Of a stretch of 10,287 nucleotides of DNA, positions 1 to 6,906 are shown piece by piece. The notes under the pieces are model-generated. The model ran no database searches and had not been told where the DNA came from. It saw nothing but the letters and a program-made list of their open reading frames with translations. Source of the stretch: Christensenella sp. UBA1782 (GTDB lineage Bacteria; Bacillota; Clostridia; Christensenellales; DTU072). How positions within the stretch are numbered: position 1 is the stretch's first letter; each line of letters starts with the position of its first letter. The DNA is taken from assembly GCA_002315475.1 (NCBI GenBank), contig DCGI01000104.1:3883-14169 (forward strand), written 5' to 3'. The position numbers and the translations under genes are program-made.

Positions 1-79
1 CCTTCTTGCAAAAAATTCCTAACAGCTTCGACAAAAACAAAATCAAAGCCAATGGTAACAAAATTTCAAAATAGCTCAT
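1..79 (-). CDS. N-terminus of a membrane protein, possibly a CPA2-type cation:proton antiporter (partial, runs off the left edge)
   Basis: Reading leftward from an ATG at 79-77 there are 26 open codons with no stop before the window edge. The peptide begins MSYFEILLPLALILFLSKLL and ends with G-I-F-C-K-K. A short polar start, one hydrophobic helix (about residues 5-23) and a Lys-Lys end suggest a first membrane segment with a cytoplasmic positive cap. The pattern L-A-L-I-L-x-x-S-K-L-x-G is what I remember from the first helix of CPA2 (KefB/NapA-like) Na+/H+ or K+/H+ antiporters, but 26 residues cannot prove the family. AAGAAG, one mismatch from AAGGAG, lies 6 bases before the ATG. The ATG is 18 bases after the stop of the upstream fusion gene on the same strand, and no terminator lies between, so co-transcription is likely. 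Any short hydrophobic membrane protein is an alternative. Confidence 0.45.
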   Translation of the reverse strand, partial: MSYFEILLPLALILFLSKLLGIFCKK

Positions 80-97
80 TTTTCACTTCTTATTATA

Positions 98-2617
98 TTA
101 TGCCGTCACGATTTTGCTTGCGTTATGCAAACCCAATTTGTCGATGGCATTTTCCCGCATCTTATACTTCAAGATTTTTCCGGCGGCGTTCATGGGGAAC
201 CCGTCCAAGAACTCTACGTATCGAGGCACTTTATGTTTTGCCATGTGAGAACGAACGTACTCTTGCAATTCTTCTTCGGTCATGGTTTCCCCTTCGTTCA
301 AGATGACGCAAGCCATAATTTCTTCGCCGTAATCGACGTCGGGTACACCGATGACTTGCACGTCTTTTACCTTCGGATGGGTATAAATAAAATCTTCAAT
401 TTCTTTGGGATAAATGTTTTCCCCGCCCCGAATAATCATATCTTTGATTCTGCCGGTTATTTTGTAATAGCCTTCTTTGGTTCTTCTGCCGATATCGCCG
501 GTATGAAGCCATCCGTCCTTATCGATGGCGGCGGCAGTCGCTTCGGGCATTTTATAATAACCTTTCATTATGTTGTAACCGCGTGCCACGATTTCGCCGT
601 CGGTGTCGTCCGGCAAGTCCTCCCCCGTAGCGGGATCGACGATTTTGTTTTCCACGCCGAAAATAGGCGCACCCACCGTATTGACACGCGTTTCGATACT
701 GTCCGTCGTTTTGCTCATCGTACAGGCGGGCGAAGCTTCCGTTTGCCCGTAGGTGATACAGATTTCGGGCATGTGCATCTTTTCGATGACTTCCCGCATG
801 ACTTTGATCGGACAGGGACTGCCCGCCATGATACCCGTACGCATATAAGAAAAATCCGTCTTTTCAAAGTTCGGATGATTGAGCATGGTAATAAACATCG
901 TCGGCACGCCATGGAAACAGGTTATTTTTTCCTTATTGATACACTCCAAACCTTTACGGGGAGAAAAAGCACTGATAGGCGACATCGTGACGCCGTGCGT
1001 CACACTGGCGGTCATGGCAAGCACCATGCCGAAACAGTGAAACATAGGCACTTGAATCATCATTCTGTCTGCCGTCGACAAATCCATACAGTCGCCTATC
1101 GCTTTCCCGTTGTTGACGACGTTATAATGCGTCAGCATGACTCCTTTCGGAAAGCCGGTCGTACCCGAAGTATATTGCATGTTACAGACGTCGTTTTTCT
1201 GAATCTTCTTCCGCCGTTCTTCCACTTCGGCGAGCGGAACCGATTGCGAGAGGTTCCACGCCTCCTCCCAAGAACGGCACCCCTCCGCTTCCCCGTCTAC
1301 CAATACGACGTTCTTCAAGTACGGCAAACGCGCCGAAGCCAAACGCCCTTTTTCACAAACGGCAAGCTCGGGACAAAGCTCCTGAATGATGGATAAATAA
1401 TCAATATCTTTATGCCCTTTTATCATCACCAACGTATGGGTATCGGATTGACGAAGCAGATATTCGATTTCGTGAATTCGATAAGCGGTATTGACGGTTA
1501 CGAGGACGGCACCGATTTTGGTGGTCGCCCAAAAAGTAATATACCACGCCGGAATGTTCGTCGCCCAAATCGCAACGTGATCTCCCCTCTTGACGCCCAT
1601 CGCGATTAAAGAACGCGCAAAGGTGTCCACGTCGTCCCGAAATTGCGGATAGGTTCTCGAATAATCGAGTTCGGTATACCGAAACGCATATTGTTCGGGG
1701 AATTCTTCACAGACTTTATCCAATACGTCGGGGAAGGTTTCGTCGATTAAGGTTTCCTTTTTCCAAATATATTTTCCCGTTTTGGTTTTGTTGTCCTGTA
1801 AGCAACCCGCCTTCTTTTTATAGCGAGCCATAAAGTTTGCAAACTGCGGCACCACGATACCGGCATCGCACAGTTCGTTTGCCCAACGCTTCACCCATTC
1901 CAAAGAAATATAGCCGTCGTATCCTATACTTTGTAAACTCGTCAAAGCCTCGGCGAGGGGCATATCCCCTTCCCCCATCAGAACGTACCGAAGTTTCCCG
2001 TCCTCGACGACGCTGTCTTTGATATGGACGTAACAAATATAGTCGCCCAGATTTTCGACCGTTTCGGCAGGCGTTTCGCCCATATAACGATAGGGGTGAT
2101 GCACGTCCCACAAAGCGGCTACCGCGGGACTGCCCACCGTGTCCAACAAACGACGAAGACGCATCGTATCGGCGTAAACGCCGTTCGACTCCACCAAAAG
2201 CTTTACTTTTTTTTCTTCGGCGAGCGGAGCAAGTTTTTTCAAGACGGATACGACGTAACAGTCGTCCACTTCCCCTTTCGGCATGGGTTCGGAATCCCCG
2301 AGTATCCGAATAAACGGGGTATGCAATCGGGAAGCTATGGCGATATATTCGGCAATTTCTTTGAGATTTTTTTCTTCTTTTTCTTTGTTTTTCAAAGGAC
2401 AACCCGAACTGAAACAAGATATTTCCAAGCCCAAATCACGAAGCTTTCGATCGGTCGCATCAATGGATGCGGGCGCAAAAGGTTCGGTATGAACGGCGGA
2501 AATTTCCTTTCCCAATCCACGAATTTCGATGCCGTCCAGACCGAAGTCCTTCGCCATCGAATAAATTTCCGTCCACGAAAAATCGGGACAAGCAAGGGTA
2601 GAGAAGCTTAGTTTCAT
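98..2617 (-). CDS. Fusion protein: sugar phosphate isomerase/epimerase-like TIM barrel joined to an AMP-forming acyl-CoA synthetase
   Basis: An 839-residue cytoplasmic protein with two complete enzyme domains. Residues 1-266 form an AP-endonuclease-2/xylose-isomerase-like TIM barrel. The usual metal ligands appear in order: Glu143 (LVES), Asp171 with His173/His174 (WDVHH), His198 (VHIKD) and Glu240 (SLEW), so this half looks catalytically intact. A polar Lys-rich linker (about 267-283) leads to an acyl-CoA synthetase of about 555 residues, near the normal length of a stand-alone enzyme. Its core motifs are YTSGTTGFPKG at 482-492, YGQTEAS at 623-629, HTGD at 705-708, the hinge GRIKDMIIRGGENIYPKEIE at 722-741 and the C-terminal catalytic lysine Lys814 (NAAGK). 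By family this half activates a carboxylic acid with ATP to an acyl-adenylate and then an acyl-CoA. The closest subgroup by eye is FadD-like medium/long-chain ligases, but the substrate cannot be read from the sequence. AGGAGG at 2626-2621 supports the ATG at 2617, with a short 3-base spacer. The gene is divergent from lacZ and probably co-transcribed with the partial membrane-protein gene at the left edge. The domain calls are firm; the joint function is unknown. Confidence 0.9.
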   Translation of the reverse strand: MKLSFSTLACPDFSWTEIYSMAKDFGLDGIEIRGLGKEISAVHTEPFAPASIDATDRKLRDLGLEISCFSSGCPLKNKEKEEKNLKEIAEYIAIASRLHTPFIRILGDSEPMPKGEVDDCYVVSVLKKLAPLAEEKKVKLLVESNGVYADTMRLRRLLDTVGSPAVAALWDVHHPYRYMGETPAETVENLGDYICYVHIKDSVVEDGKLRYVLMGEGDMPLAEALTSLQSIGYDGYISLEWVKRWANELCDAGIVVPQFANFMARYKKKAGCLQDNKTKTGKYIWKKETLIDETFPDVLDKVCEEFPEQYAFRYTELDYSRTYPQFRDDVDTFARSLIAMGVKRGDHVAIWATNIPAWYITFWATTKIGAVLVTVNTAYRIHEIEYLLRQSDTHTLVMIKGHKDIDYLSIIQELCPELAVCEKGRLASARLPYLKNVVLVDGEAEGCRSWEEAWNLSQSVPLAEVEERRKKIQKNDVCNMQYTSGTTGFPKGVMLTHYNVVNNGKAIGDCMDLSTADRMMIQVPMFHCFGMVLAMTASVTHGVTMSPISAFSPRKGLECINKEKITCFHGVPTMFITMLNHPNFEKTDFSYMRTGIMAGSPCPIKVMREVIEKMHMPEICITYGQTEASPACTMSKTTDSIETRVNTVGAPIFGVENKIVDPATGEDLPDDTDGEIVARGYNIMKGYYKMPEATAAAIDKDGWLHTGDIGRRTKEGYYKITGRIKDMIIRGGENIYPKEIEDFIYTHPKVKDVQVIGVPDVDYGEEIMACVILNEGETMTEEELQEYVRSHMAKHKVPRYVEFLDGFPMNAAGKILKYKMRENAIDKLGLHNASKIVTA

Positions 2618-2641
2618 AATCCTCCTGATAGTAGCCTATAA

Positions 2642-2670
2642 AGTTTATCATTTTTACCGGCATAATGCAA
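2642..2670 (-). promoter_or_regulatory. Weak candidate promoter for the fusion gene
   Basis: On the minus strand, TTGCAT (2670-2665) and TAAACT (2647-2642) are separated by 17 bases. The start would fall about 7 bases further on, giving a leader of under 20 bases before the ATG at 2617. The -35 box matches the consensus at only three positions and the -10 box at four, and the region is AT-rich, so chance is a real alternative. It is listed because a divergent gene must have a promoter here and I see nothing better. Confidence 0.22.
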
Positions 2671-2696
2671 ACAAAAACATATATTTTTTTGCTCCG

Positions 2697-2725
2697 TTGA
2701 CAAAAAGCAAAATATATTGTATTAT
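2697..2725 (+). promoter_or_regulatory. Strong sigma-A-type promoter of the beta-galactosidase gene
   Basis: A perfect -35 box TTGACA (2697-2702) and a -10 box TATTAT (2720-2725, one mismatch from TATAAT) are separated by exactly 17 bases. Transcription would start near 2732, about 30 bases before the ATG at 2763. A Shine-Dalgarno GGAGG lies at 2754-2758. The -10 box overlaps an AT-rich inverted repeat that could be an operator. Confidence 0.8.
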
Positions 2726-2737
2726 ATTAAATATAAT
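2721..2737. repeat. AT-rich inverted repeat over the lacZ -10 box and start site, possible operator
   Basis: ATTATAT (2721-2727), a 3-base centre TAA, then ATATAAT (2731-2737) form a perfect palindrome with 7-base arms. A second, overlapping perfect palindrome is TTAAAT (2727-2732), ATA, ATTTAA (2736-2741). They cover the -10 box and the predicted start site, where a repressor would block transcription. Because the stretch contains only A and T, palindromes arise easily by chance, so an operator role is only a suggestion. Confidence 0.3.
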
Positions 2738-2762
2738 TTAATAATGTTTTTTTGGAGGTTTC

Positions 2763-5700
2763 ATGCTTTACCGCCTGAAAACGGGAAATTATCAAAATTT
2801 TTCCGTCTTTGCTCAAAATCTTTGCCAGCCTCGTGCCTATTTTATTCCGTACGGGAACGAAGAAAAAGCTCTTTCCGTAAACTACCGAGAACAGAGGTAT
2901 TCGTCCGACATGGTTCGCTGTCTGTCCGGTCAATGGGATTTTCGCTTTTTCGAAAACCCCGAAACCTTGCCCGACGTATTCGATACCGAAAAAGAATCGT
3001 TTGATTCGGTACCCGTTCCGTCCTGTTGGCAGTTTACCGGCTACGCAAAGCCTTTCTACCTCAACGTAAACTATCAGTTCAAAGCCAATCCCCCCTTTAT
3101 CCCTACCGTTAAAGCCGAACCCTACCACGTCGGCGTACGTCAGATTCTTCCCACCGACGCCTATAACAACGTCGGCGTCTATCGGAAACTTTTCGACGTA
3201 ACCGACCTGAACAAAACCAGAAAGCTCGCTTTCTTGGGCGTGGCGTCCTGTATCGACGTGTTTTTGAACGGCTACTATATCGGCTACGGAGAAGGCTCTC
3301 ACAATACCAAAGAATTCATAATCGATTCTTTCGTAAAAGAAGGACAAAACGAGTTGGTTTGCGTGGTGCATCGTTGGTGTAACGGTACCTATCTCGAAGC
3401 ACAGGATATGTTCCGCAACAACGGTATCTTCCGAGACGTTCTGCTATACGAAACCCCGAAAGAAAATATAAACGACTTCAAAGTCATCACCGAAAAAACC
3501 GAAAACGGTTATAATTTGAAAGTCATTATTTGCGTGGAGAATCCTGCCAACGGCACCGTTTCCTTGTCGTTACGGACAGAGGGGTGCAAATATACGCAAT
3601 CGGCATCGTCTTCGAAACAAGTTTCTTTCTACTTCGCCGACCTCCCCGTACAAGAATGGTCGGCGGAAAATCCCGTCCTCTATCCCATGGTACTCTCCCT
3701 GAACGGAGAATTTATCCGCACCGAAATCGGTTTCAAAACCATAAAAATCGTCAATGCCGTATACTATCTAAACGATCAACCCATTAAAATGTACGGCGTC
3801 AATCACCACGATTCCTCCCCGACGGGCGGTTTTACCATGACGGCGGAAGAATTGGAACGCGACGTACGATTGATGAAAGAATATAACTGTAACGCCGTCC
3901 GTACTTCACACTACCCGCCCGATCCCGTTTTTCTGCAATACTGTGCGCAGTACGGTCTGTACGTAATCGATGAAGCCGATATAGAAACGCATGGCATGGG
4001 TGCCTCGCATAAAGGTATCAACGGTATCAGCAATAACTTAGAATGGAAAGAACACTATCTCGACCGCGTCCGCAGAATGTACTACCGCGACCGTAACAAC
4101 GTCGCCGTCTGTATGTGGTCGCTCGGCAACGAGTCGGGCGGCATCAAATGTCAAGACTATTGCTATTCTTTCTTAAAAGGCAAAGAAAGCGGTATTCCCG
4201 TTCATTACGAAGGAGCCTGCCGCAGCAAGCGGAAAGCTTACGATATTATGAGTGAAATGTACACCCCCATTTCTTTCATGCGTCGGCGTCTTAACAGAGC
4301 GGTAGCCACCCACTCAAAACGGTATCACCCGTATTTCCTGTGCGAATATGCCCACGCTATGGGCGTAGGGCCCGGTAGTTTACAAGACTATTATAATTTA
4401 TTCCAAATGTCCAAACACTTCTTAGGCGGTTGCATTTGGGAATGGGTAGACCACGCCGTTTTGCAAAAAGACGGTTCTTACACTTACGGCGGCGATCACG
4501 GCGAATATATCCACGACGGAAACTTTTGCGTGGACGGTCTGTTCTATCCCGACCGTACCCCTTCCCGCAGTGCCATCGAAATGAAAAACGTCTACCGTCC
4601 CGTCTATGCGCAGTACTCGGGGAAAGAATTGCATTTTAAGAACAATCGCTACTTTACCGATACGTCCGACATCCTTTTCAAAATTATCGTTCGTGCAGAC
4701 GACGAAATCTATTCAGACACGACGGAAAACTTTATCATTCAGCCGCAGAAAAGCATCGACTACGCCATAGACTTTCCGCATGCGGAAAACTTGGACGTCA
4801 CCGTCTACTATATCGACAAAAAAACTCAAAATGAAATCGGCTTCGAAAGTTTGATTCTCAAACAGGAGATTCCTGCGTTTTCGGCTCCCAAAGGTACGGT
4901 TACAAGTACCGATAACGGAAATACCGTAGAAATTTTGGCGGGTGAAAACCGTTTCGTTTTCGATAAGATTTCCTGCACGATCACCACCGTCGAAAAGGAC
5001 GGGACGGACTATGTCAATCACGCTCCCTGCAACCGTCACAAAATCGTGGGAAGCTATACCGAAATCTTCCGCGCGCCTTTCGACAATGACCGAAACATTC
5101 AAAAGATATGGCGTACGCAAGGTGTCGATACCTATACGATAAAACCCAAACTCATCGGCATCGAAAAGAGAAATTCCTGTTTCGTCGCACACGTTCATTT
5201 CCGTTACAAAGCGACCAGAATCCTTGCCACCGAAATCGACAGAATCGCCATCTATCCGGACGGTTCGGTCACCTATGACGTTTTCTTTACGCCTTGGATA
5301 CTTCCCTTCTTTACGAGAATATCCAAAGTCTTCGAGTGGACGCCGAATCTGACGGATACCGAGTGGTTCGGTTTCGGCCCCGGAGAATCCTATCCCGACT
5401 TAAAAGCAGGGACGAGACTGGATACCTTCCATGCCAAAGTTTCCGATGCGGAACCCTATATTTTCCCGCAACATTCGGGGACGAGAAGCGGCGTTCGACG
5501 TTCTTCGGTGATGACGGAAGACGGCAAAAAGGGGATTCTGTTCCACGCCGTCAAAAAACCTTATTACTGGACGACGCTTCCTTATACCGAGCGAGAACTT
5601 GACGTATGGAGTCATCGAAAAGACGTTCAACCGCTCCCTACGACAAGCACCTTCGTCGACGGCTTTTTCCGAGGCGTCGGCACCAACAGTTGCGGCCCGC

Positions 5701-5786
5701 TGCCGTTATGGAACTATACTTTGAGCGGTTTCGTCAAGTATCACTATCGTTTCCGCTTCGAACCCTTCGGCTCGCCGAAAGCGTAA
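2763..5786 (+). CDS. lacZ: Beta-galactosidase, glycoside hydrolase family 2 (LacZ type)
   Basis: A 1007-residue cytoplasmic enzyme that hydrolyses terminal beta-D-galactosides such as lactose; length is close to E. coli LacZ (about 1020). No signal peptide is visible. The sugar-binding domain (about 50-230) carries VPSCWQFTGY at 84-93 and NVNY at 101-104. The TIM barrel (about 330-615) carries GVNHHD at 345-350, RTSHYP at 380-385, DEADIETHGM at 403-412, the acid/base Glu457 (SLGNESGG), Tyr482 (HYEG), the nucleophile Glu528 (CEYAHAMG) and WEWVD at 559-563. The C-terminal small-subunit/beta-sandwich domain (about 715-1003) has the hallmark GFGPGESYPD at 870-879. Differences from E. coli LacZ are Asn207 for Asp201 and Asp591 for Asn604 (both sodium ligands there), Val535 for the Asn after HAMG, and Cys977 for Trp999. 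GGAGG 4 bases before the ATG and a near-consensus promoter set the start. No terminator follows the stop, so some transcripts may run into the next gene. The family call is firm; natural substrate (lactose or a plant/host galactoside) is inferred. Confidence 0.95.
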   Translation: MLYRLKTGNYQNFSVFAQNLCQPRAYFIPYGNEEKALSVNYREQRYSSDMVRCLSGQWDFRFFENPETLPDVFDTEKESFDSVPVPSCWQFTGYAKPFYLNVNYQFKANPPFIPTVKAEPYHVGVRQILPTDAYNNVGVYRKLFDVTDLNKTRKLAFLGVASCIDVFLNGYYIGYGEGSHNTKEFIIDSFVKEGQNELVCVVHRWCNGTYLEAQDMFRNNGIFRDVLLYETPKENINDFKVITEKTENGYNLKVIICVENPANGTVSLSLRTEGCKYTQSASSSKQVSFYFADLPVQEWSAENPVLYPMVLSLNGEFIRTEIGFKTIKIVNAVYYLNDQPIKMYGVNHHDSSPTGGFTMTAEELERDVRLMKEYNCNAVRTSHYPPDPVFLQYCAQYGLYVIDEADIETHGMGASHKGINGISNNLEWKEHYLDRVRRMYYRDRNNVAVCMWSLGNESGGIKCQDYCYSFLKGKESGIPVHYEGACRSKRKAYDIMSEMYTPISFMRRRLNRAVATHSKRYHPYFLCEYAHAMGVGPGSLQDYYNLFQMSKHFLGGCIWEWVDHAVLQKDGSYTYGGDHGEYIHDGNFCVDGLFYPDRTPSRSAIEMKNVYRPVYAQYSGKELHFKNNRYFTDTSDILFKIIVRADDEIYSDTTENFIIQPQKSIDYAIDFPHAENLDVTVYYIDKKTQNEIGFESLILKQEIPAFSAPKGTVTSTDNGNTVEILAGENRFVFDKISCTITTVEKDGTDYVNHAPCNRHKIVGSYTEIFRAPFDNDRNIQKIWRTQGVDTYTIKPKLIGIEKRNSCFVAHVHFRYKATRILATEIDRIAIYPDGSVTYDVFFTPWILPFFTRISKVFEWTPNLTDTEWFGFGPGESYPDLKAGTRLDTFHAKVSDAEPYIFPQHSGTRSGVRRSSVMTEDGKKGILFHAVKKPYYWTTLPYTERELDVWSHRKDVQPLPTTSTFVDGFFRGVGTNSCGPLPLWNYTLSGFVKYHYRFRFEPFGSPKA

Positions 5787-5810
5787 CTTACCGATTTCGA
5801 TATTTTCATA

Positions 5811-5839
5811 TTGACATTTTTCAGTGTGAATATTATAAT
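5811..5839 (+). promoter_or_regulatory. Exact-consensus sigma-A promoter for the 322-residue protein gene
   Basis: TTGACA (5811-5816), a 17-base spacer and TATAAT (5834-5839) match the housekeeping consensus at all twelve positions. The start of transcription would be near 5846, about 23 bases before the ATG at 5869, and TAGGAGC (5857-5863) supplies the ribosome binding site. It shows that this gene can be transcribed separately from lacZ. Confidence 0.85.
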
Positions 5840-5868
5840 TAAATAAGCGTAAAAATTAGGAGCATATT

Positions 5869-6837
5869 ATGGCAAAAAAGAATAAAGAACTCAGACCTTT
5901 GTGCGTAGACGTACCCACCTTGCGTGCCTATATCAAGAAGTATTGCGAAGACAACGATTATCCCAATAATGCGGAATCCTCCCTTTTACAAGTCTTGGAC
6001 GAAATGAAGTTACACGACTTTGCGTTCACGCACCGTTTTTTATGTCCCGTCGACGATTATTTTAACGACAGACCGGTTGACTTTAACAAGACTACCTCGC
6101 CGAAGGTGTATTTTTCCATGACAAACTCGGTTGCCAAAAAATTGGAAATCAGCAATATGCCGCTTGCCATGACTTTCTACTATTGTTTACTGCCGCACTT
6201 GGAAAAGAAATACGAAGAAGCCGGATACAGTCAAGAACTGTTCCGCGATTCGGTCAATTATCTTCTCTCGAAAATGTACGAGTGCTACAAAGTTTTCGGA
6301 ACGTGGGGCTCCTTTATCGTCCCTTCGTACAGTAAAATCTTCACAATGGAACAATTCGGGTTCGGCTCCGTTTCTTATACGGTCGTCAAAGCACCCGAAA
6401 CCTTCACTTGCAACGGTAAAAAGGTGGAAAAAGGCACCAAAGTCATTCAAGTTTTGTTACCTTCCATACAATTACCGACCGTCGAGGAATTGAAAGACTC
6501 CATGAAAAAAGCGTACGAGTTTTTCAAAAAGGATTTGGGAGAGGAAGTTTGCTTCTATTTGGAATCTTGGATGCTCTATCCCGTTCATCGTTCCTTTATT
6601 CCCGAAACCGACCGCATTATCGGAATAATGGATACTTTCCGTTTGGTCAAGACCGTCAAAACGCCTAAAAATCCCGACTATTGGTGCATTTTCCATCGTT
6701 TTTACAAGAAAAACGATAAAGAGTCTTTATTTATCAGCCTTCCTTTGGAGCTTCGTTACGACGAATACATTCGTGGCGGAAACTGTATGGGACGAGGTAC
6801 GGGACTGTTGTTTTATAACGGCAAAGATTTTATCTAA
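5869..6837 (+). CDS. Putative acyltransferase-like protein of the NAT_N/GNAT_C (DUF5596-like) type
   Basis: A 322-residue soluble protein without signal peptide or membrane segments. I do not recognise it with certainty. Its pattern resembles the two-domain family annotated as acyltransferase domain-containing (NAT_N plus GNAT-like C-terminal domain). In that family an all-helical N-terminal half has a segment like ERGIP-x-x-I-x-x-DT-L; here it is EEAGYSQELFRDSV at 116-128, followed by FGTWGSF at 143-149 and MEQFGFGSVSY at 160-170, the place of the family's LGRLQFE stretch. In the C-terminal half the pattern V-I-Q-V-x-L-P (192-197), a helix EELKDSMKKAYEFF at 206-219, then CFYLESWMLYP at 228-238 and PETDRIIGIMDTF at 245-257 match the remembered GNAT_C layout. 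No catalytic residue can be assigned. The substrate is unknown; transfer of an acyl group from acyl-CoA would be the family expectation. It lies 82 bases after lacZ in the same direction but has its own consensus promoter, and ends at a strong terminator. Confidence 0.6.
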   Translation: MAKKNKELRPLCVDVPTLRAYIKKYCEDNDYPNNAESSLLQVLDEMKLHDFAFTHRFLCPVDDYFNDRPVDFNKTTSPKVYFSMTNSVAKKLEISNMPLAMTFYYCLLPHLEKKYEEAGYSQELFRDSVNYLLSKMYECYKVFGTWGSFIVPSYSKIFTMEQFGFGSVSYTVVKAPETFTCNGKKVEKGTKVIQVLLPSIQLPTVEELKDSMKKAYEFFKKDLGEEVCFYLESWMLYPVHRSFIPETDRIIGIMDTFRLVKTVKTPKNPDYWCIFHRFYKKNDKESLFISLPLELRYDEYIRGGNCMGRGTGLLFYNGKDFI

Positions 6838-6857
6838 AATCATACTTACAAAAAACA

Positions 6858-6890
6858 GGGGTGTGAATTTTCGATTCACACCCCTTTTTT
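6858..6890. terminator. Bidirectional Rho-independent terminator between convergent genes
   Basis: GGGGTGTGAAT (6858-6868) pairs perfectly with ATTCACACCCC (6874-6884), an 11-base stem around the 5-base loop TTTCG. It is followed on the plus strand by six T (6885-6890). On the minus strand the other flank (A run 6850-6855, then CA) gives TGTTTTTT after the hairpin. It therefore ends the 322-residue protein gene (stop at 6837) and the V-ATPase operon (stop at 6907) coming from the other side. Confidence 0.93.
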
Positions 6891-6906
6891 CATAACAGTT
6901 TGTTCT

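Noticed and set aside
125..1396. A 423-codon open frame on the plus strand opposite the acyl-CoA synthetase domain.
   Set aside because: It lies wholly antisense to a gene with clear, ordered enzyme motifs, its translation is rich in His, Arg and Phe as expected for a mirrored frame, and it resembles no protein family I know.
1818..2417. A 199-codon frame on the minus strand in another frame inside the TIM-barrel domain, which might suggest a frameshifted gene.
   Set aside because: The translation is extremely Arg-rich and low in complexity, while the main frame through the same bases carries all four metal ligands and continues unbroken.
98..2617. The isomerase-like domain as a true AP endonuclease involved in DNA repair.
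   Set aside because: Endonuclease IV uses a larger set of His/Glu/Asp ligands binding three metals; only the four-ligand pattern of sugar epimerase/isomerase members is visible here.
2727..3371. A 214-codon open frame on the minus strand overlapping the start of lacZ and its promoter region.
   Set aside because: It is antisense to the confidently identified beta-galactosidase start and has no recognisable domain; its open length reflects codon bias of the opposite strand.
5766..5779. A perfect inverted repeat TTCGGC-TC-GCCGAA near the end of lacZ as a possible terminator.
   Set aside because: The loop is too short at full pairing, it lies before the stop codon within coding sequence, and no T run follows it.
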